Below, in pieces: positions 23,090 to 36,533 of a stretch of 64,000 bases of DNA. How positions within the stretch are numbered: position 1 is the first letter of the stretch; the number at the start of each line of letters is the position of its first letter. The position numbers and the translations under genes are program-made. The notes below the pieces were generated by a model that searched no databases, was not told where the DNA came from, and worked only from the letters and a program-made list of their open reading frames with translations. The DNA is from Cherax quadricarinatus (Eukaryota > Arthropoda > Malacostraca > Decapoda > Parastacidae): contig NC_091301.1 of the NCBI RefSeq assembly GCF_038502225.1, positions 17,017,196-17,081,195 of the forward strand, given 5' to 3'.

Positions 23090-23345
23090 GAAATGACTAG
23101 GAACACGACAGGTAGTTAAAATTATGCTTATTAACACTGGAGTTTCGTTCTTGTTGGTACATTTCAGAGGTGTTAATACACAGTAAATAGCGTGTAAGTA
23201 TGGCAGATGTCGGTGGATGATGACTAGAAACGAGTCATTAATTCAGAATTATGTTGATTAACACTGAAATCCCGTATGTTACATGAGTGTTAATATATGC
23301 AAAGTATCATATGAGCATGACAGATGTGCCTATATGTGATGACAG
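23090..23345. repeat. Two-copy tandem duplication, about 125 bp
   Basis: ATTATGCTTATTAACACTGG near 23123 and ATTATGTTGATTAACACTGA near 23249 mark two diverged copies. Both also share GACTAG-AAC-CGA and GTGTTAATA-segments in the same order. Confidence 0.65.
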
Positions 23346-24470
23346 AGAGAATGGCAGACATTGAAGCTCCCAGGACTAACATACCATGCTAACATACACT
23401 TATGAGAAGATTACAGTGATGTCAAAACAGGTCTGCTAGTATATGCTGATTACTGAAAGTAAGACATGGTTTTTCCTGACCTAGCTAACAGAATGACACA
23501 ATCAAGAGTATGCTAATCAACCTGAATAACACACCAACCTTACTGGAATGCCAGAGAAGTGACGACCTTCCCCCCGTCTTCCAGAGCTATGGCACCTTAG
23601 TCTCGTGCCTGACACACTTAACATTGAGGGTAACAAGTAGTGCCATTAGCCCTTTGAGCGCGGGGTTGAGGCTAACAAATGCTTACATTACTTCTTCTTA
23701 CGGCCTGACTGCGTATGTTAGCGTCCTCAAGGGGATCTCCAGCTCCCAAGTGCTGCCACAACCCACGTTATTGCCCTCTGCCACACCTTGTCTTAAAGAC
23801 GACCTCACCAGGGTAAGCAGAGGCAGAGAACACAACGTGTCTTGAAGATACACCACAACCTTGGTCGTCAAGACCACGCCAGAACCGCCTATGACAGCCT
23901 GAAACTTGGTCAACAAGACCTGACATTTAAAATTACATTAGACCTGGACGCAAAGACTCGACGAGATCTGGTTATTAAGACAACACCAGATATGGTCGTC
24001 GTGACCACACGAAGCCTGGATGTCAAGACCACACCACGCAACGCTCTTCGTAGTCTCGTGAGTATGACCATCATGCCGTCAGCACTAGCACATTTTGTAA
24101 ATGATTTACACTATGTACGTACATGTTACAGAAGGTTCAATCCTCGACGAATTCAACTACGCTTTCCTCTTAATGTATGCTGCTGTAATTTATTTTTGAA
24201 AATTACAGCAGCATGTACTACATACACGCACGTAAACACAAAAAAATACGATCACGTGCATCCACCTAGTAGTACAAATGTTTACGTTATTTAAATATTA
24301 TTTGTATTGCAGGAGAAGAGATCAATTTCAAAGTTAGAAAAGTTGTAAATTTAGAGAGTTTTCGATTTTTTTTCAGTGACTTTAAAGTCAGAGATTATCA
24401 AAATCACTTAAAATATATATTATTAATTTCGGTTTAATTAAGCATTTGAAATTCTTGATTATTTTTATTA
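23346..24470. other. No gene recognised
   Basis: Open frames at 23510-23845 and 23842-24294 overlap by 4 bp and are unrecognised. Around 23850-24045 a loose repeat of GAC-CTGG-CGTCAAGACCACACC units explains the Lys/Thr/Asp-rich translation. A dyad of GCTGCTGTAATTT with AAATTACAGCAGC lies at 24179-24213. Confidence 0.45.
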
Positions 24471-24474
24471 TTGT

Positions 24475-24680
24475 TACTAAATTCATGGGAAAGTGCTAAA
24501 TCCGTAAGAGCCTTTCAGCGTCTGGGAAATGAGATGAAAGAAGGGGAAGTAATCAGGTTGAGCTGAAGGAAAGAGAAGATAACAGATGACCCCGATGCCT
24601 TGGAAGCAGAACCCTTCACCAGCATCATCACGTTCACCGTGAAGAGAGTAAACGTCCTGAAATGTAAGGTGTCAGAAATG
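24475..24680 (+). mobile_element. SINE-like repeat, diverged copy
   Basis: It begins AATTCATGGGAAAGTGCTAA with CCGTAAGAG, and contains AGCAGAACCCTTCACCAGCA, matching the order of segments in the copy at 15795-15975. TTATTATTG precedes it. Confidence 0.5.
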
Positions 24681-24799
24681 TATAACACCAGCTTTAGCGA
24701 GTCTTAATGAAAAACGAGCGCATCACACCATAAATAGTATTACCATGGTTTGATATTATTAACTACAAATAATGTGATAATTAATATTTATCAGGCAAT

Positions 24800-24915
24800 A
24801 TGTTCTTAGCAGCCATCCAGGGAGATATTACCCTCCTGTAAAACGAGTGGGAAACAGAAGCCTCTGTCAGGATTGCTGATACTTGTGTCGTCAGCAGACA
24901 CGATGATAAGTAAAT
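24800..24915 (+). mobile_element. Diverged 5' part of the 25341-25800 repeat
   Basis: CCAGGGAGATATTACCCTCC, TGTAAAACGAGTGGGAAACA and GCCTCTGTCAGGATTGCTG parallel CCCAGGGAGGTACTACCGTC, AGTGAGTGTAAAACTGAAGC and GGTAGGATTGCTGG at 25365-25450. Confidence 0.5.
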
Positions 24916-25180
24916 CTCACATCCCCTGAACATTTACCCTTACTCTCATCTGCGTTTATTAAAAATTATTGTTTTTGAAGTATTTCCTTTCTGAGTTCTG
25001 GTCTGAGACCGGACCACAGGGTAGATATTAACACATATTTACAGGAATAGTACTTAATTTTTATTTACATTTCCCTTTCTTATGAAATAATATGCATTTT
25101 ACAAGCTAAAAAGGCGATCACTTTAGACTAAAAAAAATTATACCGTAGGGAAAGATTAACATATCGCATACTCGATAGAA

Positions 25181-25340
<160 letters not shown>

Positions 25341-25800
25341 CCTAGGTAGTAGGTTGGTAGACAACAACCGCCCAGGGAGGTACTACCGTCCTGCCAAGTG
25401 AGTGTAAAACTGAAGCCTGTAATTGTTTTACACGATGGTAGGATTGCTGGTGTCTTTTTTTCTGTCTCATAAATATACAAGATTTCAGGTACGTCTTGCT
25501 ACTTCTACTTACACTTAGGTCACACTACACATACATGTACAAGCATGTATATACACACCCCTCTGGGGTTTCTCCTATTTTCTTTCTAGTTATTGCTCTT
25601 GTTTATTTCCTCTTACCTCCATAGGGAAGTGGAACAGAATTCTTCCTCCGTAAGCCATGCGTGTTGTAAGAGGCGACTAAAATGCCGAGAGCAAGGGCCT
25701 AGTAACCTCTTCTCCTGTATATATTACTAAATGTAAAAGGAGAAACTTTCGTTTTTCCTTTTGGGCCACCCCGCCTCGGTGGGATACGGCCGGTGTGTTG
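25341..25800 (+). mobile_element. SINE-like element sharing the RTE 3' end
   Basis: A single unit of about 460 bp running from CCTAGGTAGTAGGTTGGTAG to GGATACGGCCGGTGTGTTGA. Its last 50 bp (TTTTGGGCCACCCCGCCTCG onwards) match the 3' terminus of the minus-strand RTE-like LINE at 6080-6130. That match suggests the LINE machinery mobilised it. No open frame or clear tRNA promoter is seen. It is bounded by (TA)n on the left and (CA)n(TA)n on the right. Confidence 0.65.
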
Positions 25801-25811
25801 AAAGATAGAAG

Positions 25812-26231
<420 letters not shown>

Positions 26232-26521
26232 GGAAATATAATTGAAAATTAGGTACTTTATCTGTAAATATACTTATGGCTTTGTTTCAGACCAGACATC
26301 ATTCACTGGAAATGAGACAAATGTCTTATACAGCTGTCAAAATTCCGATCATACATTAATAAGACCTAAAATATTAAAAGGATCCTCCAAGGAAAAGTTA
26401 GTGAGCAGAGACAACAAAACTAATTGTAAAACTTTTGGTTATTTATGTATTTTACATCTTGTTACACAGATCTGTGTTCCACTTCGTGAAGGATCACTTC
26501 CAGTCTTCAAGGAAGGATAGT

Positions 26522-27815
26522 GAAGGGTTCCTGGTATAAGGAACTATAATAATGGTATAAGGAACTATAATAATGGTATAAGGAACTATAATTATGATAT
26601 AAGGAACTATAATAATGGTATAAGGAACTATAATAATGGTATAAGGAACTATAATAATGGTATAAGGAGCTATAATTATGATATAAGGAACTATAATAAT
26701 GGTATAAGGAACTATAATTATGATATAAGGAACTATAATAATGGTATAAGGAACTATAATAATGGTATAAGGAACTATAATTATGATATAAGGAACTATA
26801 ATAATGGTATAAGGAACTATAATAATGGTATAAGGAACTATAATTATGATATAAGGAACTATAATAATGGTATAAGGAACTATAATAATGGTATAAGGAA
26901 CTATAATTATGATATAAGGAACTATAATTATGATATAAGGAACTATAATAATGGTATAAGGAACTATAATAATGGTATAAGGAACTATAATAATGGTATA
27001 AGGAACTATAATTATGATATAAGGAACTATAATTATGATATAAGGAACTATAATAATGGTATAAGGAACTATAATTATGATATGAGGAACTATAATTATG
27101 ATATAAGGAACTATAATAATGGTATAAGGAACTATAATAATGGTATAAGGAACTATAATAATGGTATAAGGATCTATAATAATGGTATAAGGAACTATAA
27201 TAATGATATAAGGAACTATAATAATGGTATAAGGAACTATAATAATGGTATAAGGAACTATAATAATGGTATAAGGAACTATAATAATGATATAAGGAAC
27301 TATAATAATGGTATAAGGAACTATAATAATGGTATAAGGAACTATAATAATGGTATAAGGAACTATAATTATGATATAAGGAACTATAATTATGATATAA
27401 GGAACTATAATAATGGTATAAGGAACTATAATAATGGTATAAGGAACTATAATAATGGTATAAGGATCTATAATAATGGTATAAGGAACTATAATTATGA
27501 TATAAGGAACTATAATAATGGTATAAGGAACTATAATAATGGTATAAGGAACTATAATTATGATATAAGGAACTATAATAATGGTATAAGGAACTATAAT
27601 AATGGTATAAGGAACTATAATAATGGTATAAGGATCTATAATAATGGTATAAGGATCTATAATAATGGTATAAGGAACTATAATAATGGTATAAGGAACT
27701 ATAATAATGGTATAAGGAACTATAATAATGATATAAGGAACTATAATTATGATATAAGGAACTATAATAATGGTATAAGGAACTATAATAATGGTATAAG
27801 GAACTATAATAATGG
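26522..27815. repeat. 21-bp satellite
   Basis: About 61 copies of GGTATAAGGAACTATAATAA plus T, with TTATGAT and GGATCTAT variants. Twenty-one is a multiple of three, so several frames on both strands stay open (RNYNNGI on plus, YHYYSSL and PYTIIIV on minus). None has a non-repetitive extension of substance, so these are not taken as genes. Confidence 0.97.
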
Positions 27816-28291
27816 TTTTCTGCAGCAATGATCAACAAATTCAATGATCTTTATAATAAAAAGAGAAAACTTGTGTTTTTCTCGCCGTGGCTGTGACACA
27901 GATACAAACCAGACAAAAAAACTAAACGTATAGTAGAATAAAAAACGTGAAAATAAAAAGTAAACGAAGGTATCGTAATGAGACCACTTTCACTAGCAAA
28001 ATGAGACCACACTCGGATTCGAACTTTTTCATTAACAATTCCAGAGCGAGGCTGTCGCAACCAGTGTTGCCCGAGTACCCAATTATCATCTGCTATGTCC
28101 ACCAAAATTGTCCAGGAAACTTAATGTGACGAAATGCAGAGTAGAATAAAATTTCGCATTTTTTTTACTTCCTATACAAAATAAAGGCACTAAAATGTGT
28201 AATATTTCATTATTTATATCAACTATTATTTAGGACAATTTTTACCTACTTTTAATCTGAACATTAAAATGGTATAAAATACCGACAGGTT

Positions 28292-28670
28292 GTTAGGTAA
28301 GACACATATGCAACAGTTAGGTATCTTTATTATGAAACGTTTCGCCTACACAGTAGGCTTCTTCAGTCAAGTACAGAAAAGTTGATAGAAGCAGAAGATA
28401 CTTGAAGACGATGTAATCAGTCCATCACCCTTAAAGTTTTGAGGTGGTCAGTCCCTCAGTCTGGAGAAGAGCATTGTTCCATAGTATGAAACAATATACT
28501 CAAATATACTCAAATATACTCAAAACTTTAAGGGTGATGGACTGATTACATCGTCTTCAAGTATCTTCTGCTTCTATCAACTTTTCTGTACTTGACTGAA
28601 GAAGCCTACTGTGTAGGCGAAACGTTTCATAATAAAGATACCTAACTGTTGCATATGTGTCTTACCTAAC
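28292..28670. mobile_element. Fold-back element: 149-bp inverted repeats, each with a hammerhead core
   Basis: Arms 28292-28440 and 28522-28670 appear to be perfect reverse complements around an 81-bp spacer that contains three CAAATATACT copies. Each arm carries a hammerhead core. On plus it is CTGAAGA 28596-28602, stem II GCCTAC/GTAGGC with a TGT loop (28604-28618), GAAA 28619-28622, then palindromic ACGT. The minus-strand copy lies at 28336-28370. Each arm's outer end carries AATAAAGATACCTAACTGTT and ATGTGTCTTA, shared with the elements at 57184 and 10072. No protein is encoded. Confidence 0.85.
28588..28632 (+). ncRNA. Hammerhead-ribozyme-like motif, consensus core
   Basis: CUGAAGA fits CUGANGA exactly. 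One extra A precedes the 6-bp stem II. GAAA is intact. Stem III is the 4-nt palindrome ACGU, so activity would probably need a dimer. Stem I has three pairs (UGA 28593-28595 with UCA 28627-28629). The predicted cleavage site is after U28626. The reverse-complement arm carries the same motif on the minus strand. Confidence 0.6.
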
Positions 28671-28679
28671 TACTTTTAA

Positions 28680-29044
28680 TCTCTCGTAAATAATTTAACT
28701 TATGAAAGAATGCATAGTGAGTTTTTCTAAGGCGTCATTAGCGATGACGCTCAAAACAGAAGTAATTTATTCCTTCTTCTTTCTCATTCGGTATTATGAA
28801 CAATATATTGTCAACAGATAAGAGTTTCCTGGTTGATTTGCTTAAATATACTTCTTCACTCGGAGAATTTTTTACGTAAGATGAAAATGAATACAAATGC
28901 AAGCTATAAATCAGATATGTGACACTAACAACAGTGTCTTAGATCAAAATACTGAAGATTGTTTTCTGTCATTATAGATTTAATCAGATATGTCGGTTGG
29001 TCAGGATTCACAGAACCATGATACAACTTATCGATGTTAGAAAT
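28680..29044. other. AT-rich spacer, no gene seen
   Basis: No recognisable coding or repeat structure. Confidence 0.45.
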
Positions 29045-29046
29045 AA

Positions 29047-29403
<357 letters not shown>

Positions 29404-29405
29404 TA

Positions 29406-29625
<220 letters not shown>

Positions 29626-29686
29626 AAAGTAAAAAGTACCCCTAAAAACTCCCAGGAAACTGATGTGCCCATAACAAACATACTGC

Positions 29687-30806
29687 TGTTACTGCTGTAG
29701 TGCTGTTACTGCTGTAGTGCTGTTACTGCTGTAGTGCTGTTACTGCTGTAGTGCTGTTACTGCTGTAGTGCTGTTACTGCTGTAGTGCTGTTACTGCTGT
29801 AGTGCTGTTACTGCTGTAGTGCTGTTGCTGCTGTAGTGCTGTTACTGCTGTAGTGCTGTTACTGCTGTAGTGCTGTTACTGCTGTAGTGCTGTTACTGCT
29901 GTAATGCTGTTACTGCTGTAGTGCTGTTACTGCTGTAGTGCTGTTACTGCTGTAGTGCTGTTACTGCTGTAGTGCTGTTACTGCTGTAGTGCTGTTACTG
30001 CTGTAGTGCTGTTGCTGCTGTAGTGCTGTTACTGCTGTAGTGCTGTTACTGCTGTAGTGCTGTTACTGCTGTAGTGCTGTTACTGCTGTAGTGCTGTTAC
30101 TGCTGTAGTGCTGTTACTGCTGTAGTGCTGTTACTGCTGTAGTGCTGTTACTGCTGTAGTGCTGTTACTGCTGTAGTGCTGTTACTGCTGTAGTGCTGTT
30201 GCTGCTGTAGTGCTGTTGCTGCTGTAGTGCTGTTACTGCTGTAGTGCTGTTACTGCTGTAGTGCTGTTACTGCTGTAGTGCTGTTACTGCTGTAGTGCTG
30301 TTACTGCTGTAGTGCTGTTACTGCTGTAGTGCTGTTACTGCTGTAGTGCTGTTACTGCTGTAGTGCTGTTACTGCTGTAGTGCTGTTGCTGCTGTAGTGC
30401 TGTTACTGCTGTAGTGCTGTTACTGCTGTAGTGCTGTTACTGCTGTAGTGCTGTTACTGCTGTAGTGCTGTTACTGATGTAGTGCTGTTACTGCTGTAGT
30501 GCTGTTACTGCTGTAGTGCTGTTGCTGCTGTAGTGCTGTTACTGCTGTAGTGCTGTTACTGCTGTAGTGCTGTTACTGCTGTAGTGCTGTTACTGCTGTA
30601 GTGCTGTTGCTGCTGTAGTGCTGTTACTGCTGTAGTGCTGTTACTGCTGTAGTGCTGTTACTGCTGTAGTGCTGTTACTGCTGTAGTGCTGTTACTGCTG
30701 TAGTGCTGTTACTGCTGTAGTGCTGTTACTGCTGTAGTGCTGTTACTGCTGTAGTGCTGTTACTGCTGTAGTGCTGTTACTGCTGTAGTGCTGTTGCTGA
30801 TGTCAC
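29687..30806. repeat. 17-bp satellite
   Basis: About 65 copies of TGCTGTTACTGCTGTAG, very homogeneous. The commonest variant has GCTGTTGCTGCTG. Regular TAG codons prevent long open frames on plus. Confidence 0.97.
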
Positions 30807-30829
30807 TGCTGTATTCCTGTACTGCTCTT

Positions 30830-31400
30830 AGCCAACTCACAACAGATGCCTCTGGCGTCATGCCCTTGACTTGTACATATTAATATAAACTGATGGTCTT
30901 CAGTGACTGTTGCAACACTCACCAGCCGTTGTGCAGGAGTTTGCAACATTTATACACTTCAAAGAGCAAAGTTTGTACACAAACTTTCACAATTCAGTTA
31001 GTTTGTGAAACAAAGGATCAAAAAGTATTCCACGTTCGTCACATCTGTTGACTGTTACAATATATAGAAAATTAAACAAAAGATGACTTATATTTTATAT
31101 TACACGAATAAGTGACTCGAGATTCAAGAAAAATCGAAAATGAGGGAAGAAAAAAATATCGAATCTACTCAAAGTGTGTCATAATAATAAGATTTCCTTA
31201 GAGATAATTTGAAATATAAGATAACTTTAAAGCTGATTTCCTGAATTTGGCACAATAATTCTCTCGGATTTAATTAACATGGAAATACACTGAAAACATA
31301 TAATTAATAGAATACGCCAAGGTAAAAATCCATATTTTTTTTTCAGTTTGCTACAGTTGCTTCCATCAAGGTACAGCAAACAGAAGCTGCAGAGTTACTT
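30830..31400. other. No gene recognised
   Basis: AT-rich sequence with no repeat or coding structure that I can support. Confidence 0.45.
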
Positions 31401-31402
31401 GA

Positions 31403-31530
31403 CTCACGAAATCGTAATGACACGATTGCAAACAAACGCGTCGATCTGGAGTTTTGAGACTCTCTGATCGCGGTTTCATCCCCGCTCGTGGTATGGTTTG
31501 TTTGCAATCGTGTCATTACGACTTCGTGAG
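31403..31530. mobile_element. tRNA-like SINE segment inside 35-bp inverted repeats
   Basis: Arms 31403-31437 and 31496-31530 are reverse complements with one mismatch (ATTTCG versus ACTTCG). The 58-bp loop contains TCTGGAGTTTTGAGACTCTC and GATCGCGGTTTCATCCCCGC, the B-box side of the SINE seen intact at 31684. An RNA copy would form a long hairpin. Confidence 0.7.
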
Positions 31531-31683
31531 TCATGTTGACGGTTTTGATGGGACTTAAACTAGAGTTCGTCACGGCCACGCTAGCTGGAGATTCGTCTGT
31601 AAAAACTTGCATTTGTGGTCACAGTGGTGCCTATGGTAACCTTAATATGGTTTAGAAATATACCTAGTTGGACAAATCTTATT

Positions 31684-31775
31684 GTGGCTAGCTGGTCCAG
31701 TGGCTAACGCGACGGTCTGGAGTTTTGAGACTCTCTGATCGCGGGTTCTATCCCCACTCGTGGTATGGTTTGCAG
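31684..31775 (+). mobile_element. tRNA-derived SINE head
   Basis: TGGCTAGCTGGTCCAGTGGC resembles a tRNA A-box region. GCGGGTTCTATCCCC, about 50 bp downstream, resembles a B-box (GGTTCRANNCC with one change). The tail GTGGTATGGTTT is shared with the SINE pieces at 19991 and 31440. Confidence 0.7.
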
Positions 31776-31944
31776 TTACTTGATCAAAATCATCCTGATG
31801 CAAAAATAATCTTCTCGTGGATGACTGCTAAGAACAGCAACATACAACAGTGAGGATATAAACAAGTGAGAATAAAGAAGGAAAAAGAATAGATCCGTCA
31901 GTATGGTATCAAACTTTCTTTATGCACAGCTTTAAAATTCATTA

Positions 31945-32170
31945 GTTGATAAGGCTCTATCCAGAACGAAACGTGATTTGGTAAAGCTCTACTCAGGGAG
32001 ACATATGACTTGACAATGCTCTTTCCAGAGCAATCAGAACCTGATAAAGCTTTACTCAAAACGAAACACGACTTGATAAATCTCTACCTGGAGTGAGACA
32101 TGACTTACTAAAGCTCTACCTAGAGCGAAACATGATAGGATGAAGCTCTACCCGGAGAGAAACAATCACC
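31945..32170. repeat. Degenerate 32-34-bp minisatellite
   Basis: Six to seven diverged units with the pattern AAAGCTCTACC-GAG-GAAACATGA-TTGAT, for example near 31983, 32078 and 32113. Confidence 0.7.
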
Positions 32171-32360
32171 TATAATGGTAGTCAGATCTGCACTATCCTT
32201 CTATTATTGTTATCGGCAATAACTGACATCTAACACAGAAGTGAAAAGAAAACGTAAGCATGGAAAAAAAAAAACGTATGTTGTTTACTTCGCGCAAGCT
32301 AATGGTCTGTACACAGAAAAAAATACTGTATTTTATCAAATCTAAAAAATTATTATATCA

Positions 32361-32387
32361 TTTTTGTATCACACACACACACACACA
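32361..32387. repeat. (CA)n microsatellite
   Basis: A CA run that merges into the element sequence CACACATAACAGGAAAGGC. The longest copy also has CACACATAACAGG at this point, so the junction falls on CA microhomology. Confidence 0.9.
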
Positions 32388-33457
32388 TAACAGGAAAGGC
32401 ACTGCAATGGATCAGAGAATACCTGACAGGGAAGCAACAACGAGTCATGGTACGTGACGAGGTGTCAGAGTGGGCGCCTGTGACAAGCGGGGTTCCACAG
32501 GGGTCAGTCCTAGGACCTGTGCTGTTTTTGGTATATGTGAATGACATAACGGAAGGGATAGACTCAGAAGTGTCCTTCTTTGCAGATGATGTAAAGTTAA
32601 TGAGAAGAATCAAATCGGATGAGGATCAGGCAGGACTACAAAGAGACCTGGACAGGCTACAAGCCTGGTCCAGCAACTGGCTCCTTGAATTTAACCCTGC
32701 CAAATGCAAAGTCATGAAGATTGGGGAAGGGCAAAGAAGACCGCAGACACAATATAGTTTAGATGGCCAAAGACTGCAAACCTCACTCAAGGAAAAAGAT
32801 CTGGGGGTGAGTATAACACCGAGCATATCTCCTGAGGCGTACATCAGTCAGATAACTGCTGCAGCATACCGGCGTCTGGCAAACCTACAGATAGCGTTCC
32901 GATACCTCAGTAGGGAATCGTTCAAGACTCTGTATACCATTTACGTCAGGCCCATACTGGAGTATGCAGCACCACTTTGGAATCCACACCTGGTCAAGCA
33001 CGTCAAGAAATTAGAGAAAGTGCAAAGGTTTGCAACAAGACTAGTCCCAGAGCTAAGGGGATTGTCCTACGAAGAAAGGTTGAGGGAAATCGGCCTGACG
33101 ACACTGGAGGACAGGAGGGTCAGGGAAGACATGATAACGACATATAAAATACTGCGCGGAATAGACAAGGTGGACAAAGACGGGATGTTCCAGAGAAGGG
33201 ACACAGAAACAAGAGGTCACAATTGGAAGTTGAAGACTCAGATGAATCAAAGGGATGTTAGGAAGTATTTCTTCAGTCATAGAGTAGTCAGGCCGTGGAA
33301 CAGCCTAGAAAGTGACGTAGTGGAGGCGAGACCCATACATAGTTTTAAGGCGAGGTATGATAAAGCTCATGGAGCAGAGGGAGAGAGGACCTAGTAGCAG
33401 TCAGTGAAGAGGCGGGGCCAAGAGCTATGACTCGACCCCTTCAACCACAAATAGGTG

Positions 33458-33459
<2 letters not shown>
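32388..33459 (+). mobile_element. CR1-like LINE, 5'-truncated, open from mid-RT to stop
   Basis: The frame is open from ITGKALQWIREYL (32388) to TAG 33392-33394. It includes SGVPQGSVLGPVLFLVYVND, FFADDVK (catalytic Asp pair), the RT thumb region (LEFNPAKCKVMKIG, TSLKEKDLGVSI) and the conserved C-terminal domain (YVRPILEYAAPLW, KKLEKVQRFATR, YFFSHRVVRPWNSL). The endonuclease and first RT motifs are missing. The 3' UTR carries GAGGCGGGGCC and ends in one AATAGGTGAGTAC tail unit running into (CA)n. No stop or frameshift interrupts the remaining frame, so insertion is recent by window standards. Confidence 0.93.

Positions 33460-33490
<31 letters not shown>
33460..33490. repeat. (CA)n microsatellite
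   Basis: A CA run directly continuing from GTGAGTAC at the LINE 3' end. Confidence 0.93.
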
Positions 33491-33494
<4 letters not shown>

Positions 33495-33734
33495 CAGATT
33501 TCCGGCTTTAAAACTGTGACAGCTTTTTGTTTGGTATCAAGCTGCTGTCTGCATGACGAATTTCACAACACTGATCCCATGGAAAAATATATGTAAAATA
33601 TACCCATTTTCTCGTGAATATTTCAAGCGCTGTCATGATATGAGGAAGGATCAAATTCTTGCAGGTTCGTTTTTGTTGTTTCTGGTGTCACAGACGCACG
33701 GGCTGTCAGAGTGCAGAGGGAAGAAGGGTGGTCC

Positions 33735-33915
33735 TCACCCCACGCTGTCTTATTGCAGGTGGCCTCATCCCAGGCTGTCTTTGTGCAAGGTGGACTCACT
33801 CCAAGCTGTCTTAGCACACGATGGCCTCACCCCAGGCTTAATTCAGGGTGGCCTCACCCCAGGCTATCTTACTGCAGGTGGCCTCACCCCGGGCTGTCTT
33901 GGTGCTGGGAGCCCT
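33735..33915. repeat. 30-bp minisatellite
   Basis: About six diverged units with core GGTGGCCTCACCCCAGGCTG followed by TCTTANTGCA. Spacing is irregular. Confidence 0.8.
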
Positions 33916-33974
33916 CATCTTCGGGTTTTTAGTAGAGGGGGCCAAAACCACTTTCTGCAAGGCTATGAAGACCA

Positions 33975-34095
33975 GTAACACTTCCAACCAGGCCAGCAAC
34001 ACTTCTAACCAGGCCAGAAACACTTCCAACCAGGCCAGCAACACTTCCAACCAGACCAGCAACACTTCCAATCAGGCCAGCAACACTTGCAGGAT
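33975..34095. repeat. 21-bp minisatellite
   Basis: About six copies of AACACTTCCAACCAGGCCAG plus C. In frame this gives a SNTSNQA-type peptide, treated as an artefact. Confidence 0.88.
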
Positions 34096-34880
<785 letters not shown>

Positions 34881-34881
34881 T

Positions 34882-35062
34882 GCAATAAGATCACAGTAAA
34901 CAGGTGATTTCAGAATATGCAAAACAACCACTGTGAAAGAATAGAGAAATTCCAAGCGCTTTCGTGACTACTCACATTATCAAGGAACTATGTTCCTTGA
35001 TAATGTGAGTAGTCACGAAAGCGCTTGGAATTTCTCTATTCTTTCAGAGTGGTTGTTTTGCA
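34882..35062. mobile_element. PLE-end fold-back with a 1-3-nt centre
   Basis: Arms 34919-34988 and 34992-35061 are near-perfect inverted repeats around TAT. Each contains the PLE hammerhead-like motif; on plus it is TTGATAA 34997-35003, GTGA/TCAC 35005-35016, GAAA 35017-35020 and AGCGCT 35020-35025. It matches 29225-29403 closely but at a different locus, so the fold-back form itself has been copied or arises repeatedly. It is bordered by (TA)n and by (TATC)n(TA)n. Confidence 0.8.
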
Positions 35063-36190
<1,128 letters not shown>

Positions 36191-36195
36191 TTCCT

Positions 36196-36330
<135 letters not shown>

Positions 36331-36356
36331 AAACAACCACTCTGAAAAAATAGAGA

Positions 36357-36398
36357 AATTCCAAGCGCTTTCGTGACTACTCACATTATCAAGGAACT
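36357..36398 (-). ncRNA. Hammerhead-like motif at the PLE 3' end
   Basis: The same fold as at 26048-26089, on minus: AGTTCC (36398-36393), TTATCAA complement giving UUGAUAA, GTGA/TCAC stem II, GAAA (36372-36369), AGCGCT and GGAATT (36362-36357). Its placement about 30 bp before the element terminus fits hammerheads in Penelope-like terminal repeats. Confidence 0.55.
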
Positions 36399-36533
36399 AT
36401 GAAAGTGAAGCATCCAAGGAAGCTATATAAGGGGTCGGCCAGCACCTCACTATCAGATCCCACAACGGTTAAACACGTGACGCGCGGCGAGCCAACTTGG
36501 ACAGGTCCTTTGCAAAACTCACCCCCAAGCTAT

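Noticed and set aside
26494..27844. Minus-strand frames of 444-445 codons (Tyr/Ser or Ile/Val/Pro)
   Set aside because: Products of the 21-bp satellite in two frames; a plus-strand frame covers the same DNA.
29687..30806. Telomeric or subtelomeric repeat
   Set aside because: The 17-bp unit is not a TTAGG/TTAGGG-type telomere repeat and it lies between ordinary interspersed elements.
31684..31775. A functional tRNA gene
   Set aside because: Only A-box- and B-box-like words are present. No complete cloverleaf or acceptor stem could be drawn, and copies recur as SINE pieces.
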